DNA of 64,000 bases, from positions 2,790,854-2,854,853 of the forward strand of contig CP093830.1 of assembly GCA_033063855.1 (NCBI GenBank), in the 5' to 3' direction. Below the pieces are notes generated by a model. The model made no database searches. It was given only the letters and a program-made list of their open reading frames with translations, and had not been told where the DNA came from. This document shows, piece by piece, positions 45,289 through 54,907 of this stretch. Positions within the stretch are counted from its first letter, which is position 1. Each line of letters starts with the position of its first letter. Source of the stretch: Smittia aterrima (taxonomy: Eukaryota > Arthropoda > Insecta > Diptera > Chironomidae). A program made the position numbers and the translations under genes.

Positions 45289-46158
45289 ATGTTTATGTGG
45301 CTGAGTAATGAAAATGTTCGTGATCTCCTTGGGACTTCCGCTACAATCACGACAGTTCTGCAATTCCTTACTGGATGTCTAATCTGTCAAAACTACATCA
45401 GAAAGAAGAGCACCGGCGAAGTGAGTTTTAATTTCGTTGCAGCAAAGAAATATTTTTTATTGACGAATATTTATCTTTAAGACGAGCTCTCTCCCCTTCA
45501 CAAGTGGACTACTTTCTTGTTCTTTATGGTTGCGCTATGGAATTCTTATCAATGAAAATGCTGTGATATTTGTCAACGCCATCGGAGTTGTTTTGTTCTC
45601 GTTATACTCACTCTCGTACTACATTTTCACAATCAACAAAAGACGAATGACACATCAACTTCTTTTAGTCTTCCTCATGATTGCATTTTCGATCATCTAC
45701 AGTAAAATTGAGCCTAACGATCTTCAAGCCTCACGATTAATTGGTAAGCGACATTTCATCAGCGATTCGTTTTTTTTTTGTCGTGACTGATATCAAAATC
45801 TTTCTCTAGGCTTGCTTTGCTGTTCCGTTGGCGTTTTCTTCTTCGCTAGTCCTCTGATAAAATTAAAGCACGTCATCGCTTCAAAGAATACAGAAGTATT
45901 GCCCAGACCTATAATCATTGCGAGTTTCTTCGTGACACTTCAATGGTTTATCTACGGATACTTGATAGATGACAGTTTCATTCAAGTAAGATCAACAGTT
46001 ATTCAAAGTTTTATTAATTCAATTATCAATTTTAGATCCCGAACTTCCTTGGTTGTATATTGTCAGCGATCCAGTTGACTTTATTCTTCATTTACCCAAA
46101 TAGGACTGACAACGTAAAGTATAAACCGTTGACCACGGAGGATGTGTTGACATTCTGA
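45289..46158 (+). CDS. slv: SWEET (SLC50) sugar transporter
   Basis: Four exons (45289-45420, 45482-45743, 45810-45985, 46036-46158) encode 230 residues. The protein has seven membrane helices arranged as two MtN3 triple-helix repeats around a linker helix. Landmarks are LQFLTGCLICQNYIRKKSTG, LPFTSGLLSCSLWLRYGILI in repeat 1, then FASPLIKLKHVIASKNTEVL and FVTLQWFIYGYLIDDSFIQI with IPNFLG in repeat 2, the usual substrate-path positions. SWEETs passively export or import sugars; fly slv is the single family member in many insects. The first ATG (45,289) gives MFMW; a second in-frame ATG two codons on is equally possible. Confidence 0.93.
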
Positions 46159-46437
46159 AATTTCTATTCGAGTTTATAGTAAATAAGAAAAAATGTAAGA
46201 TTTTAGCGGCGATTGGATTTATTTTCTTGTTACCGTGACAAAGGCACTTTAAGCAATAAATTTTGTTTAAATATCATTCGCATGTTGAGGTGGGTCGCGA
46301 AAAAATCAATCACAATAGCAACAACAATCAAGAAGAGGCGTTGCATTCAACAATGGAGGGACTAACAATGTCAGTTAAGCAAATATTTTTGATTCCGAGT
46401 GATTTAAAGTTTGTGAGATGAATAATATCAGTGGCGA

Positions 46438-47310
46438 TTAGCAGTTACAATTACTGTTTGAGATGGCTTTACTCTGTCCAAGCTTAATCCCATCACTCGT
46501 CTCACCATCAACGTTGCCTTGACGATTCTGAAAGTAATTTTTTAAGAATCTTTCATTTGATTTGTTAAACTTCCTTAGACTCACCATCAGCTCTTCTGCG
46601 ATTTGTGCGAAGGCATTTTCTATGTTTGTGTTTTCTTTGGCGGATGTTTCAATTTGAAAAAGAATTTCGGGAATTAAGTTGCAAACTTCTTCAGCTTCCT
46701 CAGTCGATACTTCCCGCTCCTCAGGTAAATCACATTTGTTGCCAACCAAAGCACAAACGACATTGCTTGCCGTATAGCTTCTAATCTCATTGATCCATTT
46801 CTGAAGTGAAACGAAGGTGTTGCGCTTTGTTATGTCGTAAACGATGATGACACCATGAGCACTCCTAAAAAAGGGAAATGAAGTTTACTTGTGACGGCTT
46901 TGTTGTCATTTGTGTTCTCACCGATAATAGCTCGAAGTGATACTTCGAAACCTTTCATGCCCTGCTGTGTCCTGAACAAAGAAAACTGATAAGATGAAGT
47001 AAATAACTTTTCGAGAATATTTACCCAGATCTGAAGTTTGATTCGTTTGTTGTTGATCTTAAGAGTTTTCATTGAAAAATCAACTCCGATTGTGTTGGTA
47101 TGTCGCTCTGTGAAGACATTTCCTGTCTTGAATCGTGTAACTATGCTGTTAGGTTTTGCATCAGCAACGATGAGGAAGACCAATAAAAATATTTTCCTTG
47201 GATGAATGCTTTTGAATAACAACGAAAGTTAAATAAACTTACCAGCTCTTTCCCACCGCGCAATCGCCTATGAGAACAACTTTAAACAGAAGGTCGAACT
47301 CTTCGCCCAT
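46438..47310 (-). CDS. Rab19: Rab19/43-type small GTPase with His in the G3 motif
   Basis: Five exons (47310-47243, 47145-47025, 46971-46922, 46864-46585, 46527-46438) encode 202 residues. GTP-binding motifs are G1 GDCAVGKSC, switch I HTNTIGVDF, G3 WDTAGHERFRS, G4 NKCD and G5 ETSAK, ending in a CNC geranylgeranylation signal. The sequence around EEFDLLFKVVLIGDC, TNTIGVDFSMK and IPEILFQIETSAKENTNIE matches Rab19/43, Golgi-to-apical trafficking Rabs. Unusually, the G3 Gln that positions the hydrolytic water in nearly all Rabs is His (codon CAT). The last intron is 57 bases with no in-frame stop, so retaining it would add 19 residues. The rest of the protein looks intact. Confidence 0.93.
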
Positions 47311-50300
47311 TTTATTTGTAGTATCAACAAGTTTGATAAGAAAGATTTATTATTTTTAAGACGTAAATTTATTCAGTGGAAAAACAAAATATTTCTGACG
47401 AAAATATGGAAACTCAATGGAAAATGAAATGAAAACAGAATCTAAGGTTTTCATTTCGATGAACGGTTCAAATTGATGATGAACTTCTTTTCAAATTCAA
47501 CAGAAAAATGTCAGACACTTAAGAGCAAAATGAAATCAGTCGAATCTTCAAAGATAATTTATCAGTTTAAAATTTTTTGCTCCTTGATCAAATGCATTAT
47601 CGGAAAAAAATTGCAGAATGCATTAGGATGATTCAATAGTCTTTGATGGTCTCTTCATTGCATTATCGCTTCGCCTCTCGAAGCTCAATGAAGAAAGTAA
47701 AAAGTTTCCAGCTTTGATAGTTTTCAATCGATTTTTTGTATCAAGAGTCCATAAAGCTCTTTGTCTCAAAAGAGGAATAAAAGTTTGAAGTTCTAACGTT
47801 CCGAATTATTAGCATGTGTCGATCTCCTCGTGAATCCATCGAGCGTCTATCGTTCTGATCGAGTAGAAACGAATCCTGATACCACATTAGCTATGAGCAG
47901 AAAGAGATTTGATATTCATAAGCCTTTGCCTAAATATTCAAAAGAGCTTCGAACGAGAGCAAATTTCAGAGAATTTTGAAATATTCAATATTCAAGTCGT
48001 AATGATAAATATTGAAAAACATTTTCATGTTCATGTGAAAGCATCGGCGACGACGAGGAAAAACGAAGCCCATAAAAAAATTTCAATTATTCACCTCCAG
48101 GTTCGCCGTGAACAATCCAAACAAGTTCTGAATGAAATTTTAAAAATTTCACGCTTATCAAAAGTATTTCACTATTTTACTTTAACATTTTCTTAATTAT
48201 CTGAACAATATTAAACTTTTTGCTAAAAAAAATGCAGACGAGACAAAACGATTCAATTATTTTCTCGTAAACTGCAGTTAGGGATTCGTTTTGTGTGTTG
48301 TTGTAGCTCCTGTCGTCACATCGCCAATTGCTTTCCACTGTATCGTGAAAAACAAACAAGCAACTTGACAACTTATACATTTTTTACACAATGGCAACAA
48401 AACGTGCGTTGTTTGTACAGGGCTCATGAAAATTTGTTTAACTGTTGCTTCGCCGCTGTTCGTATTAATAAATAATGAGCTTGTCAGAAAATCCACTCGT
48501 TTGTTCGTAAAATTGAATTTTAAGTCAAAGAATGGAGTTGCAAGTTGCGGTTTGTTCATTTGTGGAAGTGGCGGCCGTGATAGAAAAGTGAAGCACGACA
48601 AGTGCGATGGTTCTCATCGCAAATTATGTGGCGAATAAAAAATTCGAAACATTTTCTTCAATTTTTAATTCAAGTCCCCGATCGAAACTGATGAACAAAC
48701 CCAGAAAAAAGTTTTTCCTGGGAAAAGTTTATTTTTTGACATTTTCCCTCAGAGCTGCCATCAAAAGTTCCTCAATATGCATCGATTTGTTGGCGAATAT
48801 TTCATCACAATTTGAACATGAAATTAACGATTTGTGCTGGCAATTTGTTTAATTTTCCTTTTAATTTGCTATGTGCATTTTCGGAATATTAACAAACATA
48901 GCAGTTTTGATTAAAGCATCAAAAAAGGTTGAATTTATGTGGCAATTTTCCGATTTAGGTGCGAAATTGTTTCGTTTCGGTGAGCAAATTTAATGGCAAA
49001 ACTCGCCGATTCCTGAAAGGCAAATTTTAAACAAAAGCCGCAAAATATTAATTGTTTGATTTTAATTAGAGTCTTAATATCAATTAGTCTAGGCGCTTTT
49101 AAGCTTCAACGCATTCTCCAAAATCTTGATGATTAAATCCAGATTCGCTGATTGTCATCATGTCAGCAAGATTATAAAAAGATACTTTGGATTTACGATT
49201 TATTGTCAATAAGGCGGCAGAGAGAGAAAATGTCGAAGGGGAGATGTTGAATAATACGAAGAAGAACCTTCTTGAATTTGCGGATAATAGAAAGCTTCTC
49301 TGTTGAATTATAATTTGATTTGATGAGAGATATTTATTTGAGCAATAAATATTGAAAATTCAACCAGCTTTCGAGTTCTTCTGGCTCACTTCAAAATATG
49401 TTCAATAATATTTTAATGCTGTCGAAATTTCCCAAACATAAATCTTGCGCAGATAATCTGCTTCGAAGGTTTTGTTGAGAACTCATAAATTCATAGCTTT
49501 CATTAACATGAAAACAAAACATTCTTGTTTTGATGGCATTCTAAATTATTGTTACATGTAATTATAAAGTAGATCATTCACGTTGCCTTACATATTCTCC
49601 ATGGGAAGTAATTGCTATTAAAATTGTACACGTGTCGCTTCAGCAATGAAAATATTTTTATTTTCAAATCCTTTGATATCAATAACAGATTGAGACGAGA
49701 TAGACGAAAGTACAATCGCACCATCTGCGCTGCACTCCGTTTGTTGATTCACAAGTACTTTAATAGGAAAATAAATACATTACTTCTCATGTGGAAGCAA
49801 TATGTCATGCGACTGCACGTTATTCCATTCGAATGCACATTTTGCTCTTTACGTTGTTTATTTGAGCTCTTCCAGGACGTTAAGTTCTCCTCCCTTGAGA
49901 AGCATTTTTTATAAAAATAAATCATTTAAAAAAGCGGGGAAATCGTTCAAAACATTTCATAATTACGGAACAATTCATTTTTGTTGAGGCAGCGTTTGTT
50001 TGTTTGAAGAATCACATGTGAAGTGCGACTGTTATTTGAAGGGAGAGCATTTCCCAAAGGATATTTCAACATTCATTCCATTCTGTTCTAAAAATCAAGG
50101 GATTTTCCAGAAAGAGAATAAGAATCGCGAGGGATATTGGAAGGACGAAGGGAAGAATTTTCAAATATGATATAAACGCGACGGAAGGTAAATTCGTCGT
50201 CAGTTTTTTGTCGTGAATTAAATTGTGAGGTTGTAAAAAGAAAACAATGAAAATAAAATCAAGTTTCACTTTGGAAAATAAATATGATTAACAAATTCTC

Positions 50301-50540
50301 ATCTTGGATTAACTCTCATGGATTACAAGCACGAAAATTTGTTTTAATCTGCTCATTTAAACTAAAAAATATTTCGTGAGTGCCAACGGTCAATTCAACT
50401 TGAGAAATTAACATTGAACAAAACGAAAACAGAGAAAAACGGAAATGCATTCAAGGAAATGTTTATGTCAGTAAATAATGGAAAATAGTGAGAGCAGAAT
50501 GTGTTAAAGTGAAAGGAGCAGCAAAAAATAAAAATAAACA
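47311..50540. other. spacer with klingon inverted copy
   Basis: Apart from the partial inverted klingon copy at 47,798-48,125, this 3.2 kb shows no supported gene. Frames such as 48,426-48,638 and 49,612-49,914 have no recognisable content. It may contain klingon 5' UTR exons or its promoter. Confidence 0.45.
47798..48125 (-). pseudogene. inverted partial copy of klingon (end of exon 6, intron 6, start of exon 7)
   Basis: Read on the minus strand, these 328 bases match klingon 53,057-53,388. The 204-base intron is identical base for base, with only scattered changes in the exon parts. A 6-base deletion (ttcgct) removes part of the exon 6 piece and the ends of the two copies diverge sharply. 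It cannot make protein by itself. Because the intron was copied, it arose from DNA, not from spliced RNA. On the plus strand, the direction in which klingon is transcribed, it is antisense to klingon. Confidence 0.9.
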
Positions 50541-53500
50541 ATGCACAGGATTAAAAAACAAAACTTTTTACACGTTTCACTTTTCATCATCTTGTCCACC
50601 GGGTTTATTGCAAATGGTAAAAACAGAATGCTTTCTTATCGGATAAAGAATAATTTCGTTCTGTTCGTTTAACCATTCAGAGCTTACGTAATAAATTTCC
50701 GTCCATTTACTTTTATATTCTCCTTCTCTTTTTGTATCACGTCGATAATAGATTTTTATGCTTTTTCGTCTCTAGTCTTCTTCTTTTTTTTGTGGGAAAA
50801 TTATGAGGCAAAGTTAGAGAAGCAAGTTGTGGGAAATTTTGTTCCATGCAAAAGAAGGCATGGCAAGTCATTGATTGATGTTCGAAGAGAGTTTTATTGC
50901 GGCTCTTGATGGATTTAGATTGATTTCTTTTTTCATTCTCGATTGTGTCAAAACGACTGAAGCGAATCTGAATTTTTTTTCTGCTTTGTTTTGCGGAGAA
51001 AGGTTCACTCGAGGATATAAATATTTAAAACGTCTTCTTTGTGGGTGATAACAAAATGTTACGAGTAAAATCGTATTTTGCGATTCTTCGTTTGCTCGAC
51101 CTAACCGGAAATATGTTTGACGAGAAAGTATTTCAAGTGGAAACACATTTTTAACCCCAAAGCTAATAGTAACAATGTTTTCTTAGGGGAGTTCAGTCAG
51201 CGGAATGAGCTTGAACCTTTGTTTGATAAACAAATTAAAAGTTTGAAAGTTAATGTTCAGGTCCTGAACTTAAGGAAAATGAAACTTTGTTAGCGAAATT
51301 GTTCCACTGAAATAATTTCTAAAATCCGCAAAAAAAAATATTTTTAATTAAAAATATTGAAAATGTTTAAAAAATATTTATTTTTTTATTTAAATATTAA
51401 AAAAAGAAATTCTTGTGACAGTTATAGCAGAGCGTAGTTTCGATCTACGGACCTCTGGGTTATGGGCCCAGCACGCTTCCACTGCGCCACTCTGCTCTAT
51501 ACTTTCGGTAAAGAATCTTGGCAAAAAGTACATTTTCTTCTACTGTCTTCAGACGTCTCATAAATATTTATGACTGCAAGTGCAATAAAACTTTTATGTT
51601 ATGAAATCGCTCTCAAACGGTTAGAAATCATTGTGAAGAATAAATCGATTCGTGTCTGACTTGATGGAATATTGATAGAATACTTATCTTCGATTCGTTT
51701 AAAGATAAATAATCTATACTTCTCACACGAACACGCAGTTTGTTTTTGATGTGCATGTCGAGAAAAGTTACAGATGATGTCGATTCAATTACATCAAATT
51801 CATGTATCAAGGAAACTTATCAATAACACTGTGACAATGATCGAGTGTCTGTTTGAAATTGCCGAACCTAAACCCATAATTTATAATGCATTCTTATAAA
51901 TTCATTTTCCCTTTCATCATCATTCCCACTCTCGTCTCATTTATAATCTTATTTGTTAAATGAAATGATTGTGTTTGTGAGAATAATTTGGTGTTATCAT
52001 AAATTTCACCCTCAAACCGTTAAATCTTATTGTTAAAACTCCCTTCTCTTAATGTTATGCTCTCCAGGGAAGTCCATCGACAATAGTCTCACCCAAAACT
52101 ACCAACCCTTAGACTTTGAAAACCCTGCGTCGCTGCCCAAATTTTTATCGAGAGGACAATCTTATAGAGCGGTAATAGGCGACACAATAAATTTACCATG
52201 TGAAACACAAGACTTAGGTGAGAATTCGTTCCATATGAAGCATGTGTACAATGTTTTTTTTCGAAAACTAAGAGCACATGTTACGATAAGAAGGAAAATG
52301 AATTCAGCGGAGACTCTAAATCGTTTCTAGGTAGCAATATTTTACTTTGGCGTCGTGGGAGTTCTGTAGTGACAGCTTCAAATCTTATGATAACGCGTGA
52401 TCCACGCTTTCGACTTCTCGACGAATATAGCTTAGAGATCAAAGGCGTTCGTCCACAAGACGCTGGAGATTACATTTGCCAAATTGGCGATCAAGAAAAC
52501 AGAGACTTAGTGCACACAGTAGAGATTCTTGTTCCTCCGACGGTTCGAGCGCATCCTGAGACGGGACACATAACAGCTCGTAAGGGAAGCACTGTCACTT
52601 TAGAGTGTAAAGCGTCAGGAAATCCAGTCCCGAGAATAACTTGGGTGAAGAGGGTAACAAATCTAATTTATATTCATGTCGAACTACTTCTCTACGAGAC
52701 TTTGAATTCTTTAGGAACTTTTATCTGATTCTTTACAACTGGCTGAGGGTCCATCCTTGACACTTGATCACGTTGAGCGTCAATCGAGTGGAATTTATCG
52801 ATGCATTGCAGACAATGACGTTCGAGAGCCTGTATCGATCGACATGCAGCTCTCAGTTCTTTGTAAGTTATTGAAATATTTGAACTCTCATTGTTCGACA
52901 TCGGAAATTGCTTTTGCTTTCAGCTCCACCAGAAATCACTGTTGAGAAGCCATGGGTACACGCGGGTGAAGGTCAGTCGTAAAAAATCCTTCTGATAAAC
53001 GAAGAAATGTTTAACAAACGCTTTTTATTTCGAACATTTCAGGTCACGAGGCACAGCTTGTTTGCATTGTTCACGGCGAAGCGAACCCGGAGGTGAATAA
53101 TTGAAATTTTTTTATGGGCTTCGTTTTTCCTCGTCGTCGCCGATGCTTTCACATGAACATGAAAATGTTTTTCAATATTTATCATTACGACTTGAATATT
53201 GAATATTTCAAAATTCTCTGAAATTTGCTCTCGTTCGAAGCTCTTTTGAATATTTAGGCAAAGGCTTATGAATATCAAATCTCTTTCTGCTCATAGCTAA
53301 TGTGGTATCAGGATTCGTTTCTACTCGATCAAAACGATAGACGCTCGATGGATTCACGAGGAGATCGACATATGCTAACAATCCGGAACATTCAAACATC
53401 AGACTTCGGCAACTACAGGTACGAACATTCATCTCTTTCAATAGCAAGAGTGCTTGAATGACTCTTGCTCATGATATAAAAATCGATAGAAAACTATCAA

Positions 53501-54907
53501 AGCTCGCAACTTTTTACTTTTATCGTCAACGTTGAGTTTCGAGCAGCAGCGAGAGTTTCGATGCGATAATGCAATGAAACGACTATTCAATCATCCTAAT
53601 GGATCCTATTGTTTTCAAACATTCGCAGTTGTGTGGCCGACAATGCATTAGGGCGAGCGAAAAAGTACATCGAAGTATCGGGTCGTCCGGGACCAGCGCA
53701 ATTTCACTCTCCGCTCTACAGTCGCTCAAAAGATATTTATAATCTGACCTGGAGCGTCGAAAGCGTACCGAAGCTAGAAGAAATAAGGATTCTGTACAGG
53801 AAGCTAATGGTGAGTCTGATAACCGCACACGAGAATACATTCGCTTTAATAAAAACGCTGCTTCCCGTTTTCAACCATTTTCCTGCTTCAACACAAAGTT
53901 ATTGTTGTTTCTTTGCAAAAAGCCGATTAAAGAGTTTCTGACTTTCAGTTTACGCTATAAAGCTAGAACGGACATTTATGTTCACTTCTTTAGAAGAATT
54001 ACGAGAAGCTTTTCTTGAAAAAGAAAATATTCAAAAAGGAATTTCAATGCAGTTTTCACAATGAGATTTTCTCTAGTGTTCTCAATTACGTTTGAATGAA
54101 AAAGCTTTCGAATGAATGAAACATCATTGGTTTATTGAAGTGACTTAATTGTTACAATTTGCAGACTGAAGATTTAAATAATCCGATCAGCAGTGAAGAG
54201 TCAAAACTTCAAATCAATAATTCCCATTCATCAATTTCTGAAACAAACTTAATATTGTTAATCTCGAACGCTATAAATAACAAAGTAATCTCTCTATTCC
54301 TGGTAGATGAATGAGACCTACCAGCAGCCAGGACGATGGCACGAACTGGTTTTGACACCGCCACATGGTCGCATTGAATCAGCGCATCATTTCATGGTAA
54401 ATATTTTCATTTCGTGAACGCTGATGTCGTCAGCATGTATTGACTAATCTGTGCGTAATGCGATTAATAACTTTCCATCTAACCATTTGAAAAATCTATT
54501 TTCCATCCCTTCGCTCTGCACAGACATACACAATAAGAGGCTTAGAAAATAATTCTGTTTATGAAGCTATTGTTCAAGCCAAAAATCAATATGGATGGAA
54601 CGAGGTAATAAATTTGTATAATTATGATTATTTTCACCCTTGGCCGGGACGGAGAGGGGGAGTCGTGCGATTGGGGCCGGAAAGTTTCATTAATAATTAA
54701 CATATTTAATTAATTTGTTCGCAGGTTAGTGATATTTATCAGTTCTACACGCAGAGTAATAGCCTTGCGATGAGCGAGGAAGAGGTCGAGATGGCTGTGC
54801 AGTCAGAGTTCAGTCACGGCATATCACTTCAATCTCAATTTCCATCGTTTGTTTTATGTCTGACTTTACTAGAGCTTTTGAAAAAAGTGTCAAATCAATT
54901 CTCATAA
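50541..54907 (+). CDS. klg: klingon, Ig-domain neural cell adhesion protein
   Basis: Eleven exons (50541-50616, 52068-52217, 52331-52653, 52715-52862, 52924-52971, 53043-53092, 53297-53418, 53629-53809, 54307-54396, 54524-54604, 54725-54907) encode 483 residues. A signal peptide (VSLFIILSTGFIANG) precedes three Ig domains, seen by Cys pairs such as INLPCE ... DAGDYICQIGDQENRD, VTLECKASGNPVPRITW ... GIYRCIADN and LVCIVHGE ... FGNYSCVADN. A fibronectin III-like region follows (YNLTWSVESVPKLEEI ... YEAIVQAKNQYGWNEVSDI). Fly Klingon is a GPI-linked homophilic adhesion protein in photoreceptor development and memory. The C-terminal tail here has only a modest hydrophobic stretch (FPSFVLCLTLLELL), so anchoring is uncertain. 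An AATAAA lies at 55,171-55,176. Part of exons 6-7 is duplicated in inverted form upstream. Confidence 0.93.
51399..51405 (-). terminator. RNA polymerase III terminator of tRNA-iMet
   Basis: A run of seven T on the minus strand begins about 20 bases after the tRNA 3' end, the usual Pol III stop signal. Confidence 0.75.
51425..51496 (-). tRNA. tRNA-iMet: initiator tRNA-Met (CAT)
   Basis: The 72-base minus-strand sequence folds as a full cloverleaf. A 7-bp acceptor stem (AGCAGAG/CTCTGCT), a D arm, a CTGGG/CCCAG anticodon stem with loop CCCATAA (anticodon CAT) and a CGTAG/CTACG T stem are all present. The T loop reads ATCGAAA instead of TTCGAAN, a hallmark of eukaryotic initiator tRNA. There is no intron. 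It lies antisense within intron 1 of klingon. Confidence 0.97.
53057..53388 (+). repeat. klingon segment duplicated in inverted form at 47,798-48,125
   Basis: This is the source arm of the inverted duplication: the last 36 bases of exon 6, all 204 bases of intron 6 and the first 92 bases of exon 7. The two arms are separated by about 4.9 kb. Confidence 0.9.

Noticed and set aside
47909..48196. 95-codon plus-strand frame
   Set aside because: It is the reverse complement of klingon intron 6 and flanking exon pieces; the same frame appears antisense at 53,039-53,278. It is a shadow of the inverted duplication.
48278..48852. Several 60-107-codon frames on both strands
   Set aside because: They overlap one another, have no domain and no neighbouring exon structure, and are consistent with chance in this sequence.
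49612..49987. Overlapping short plus-strand frames upstream of klingon
   Set aside because: The content is unrecognisable, codon use looks random, and there is no signal peptide or splice continuity with klingon exon 1.
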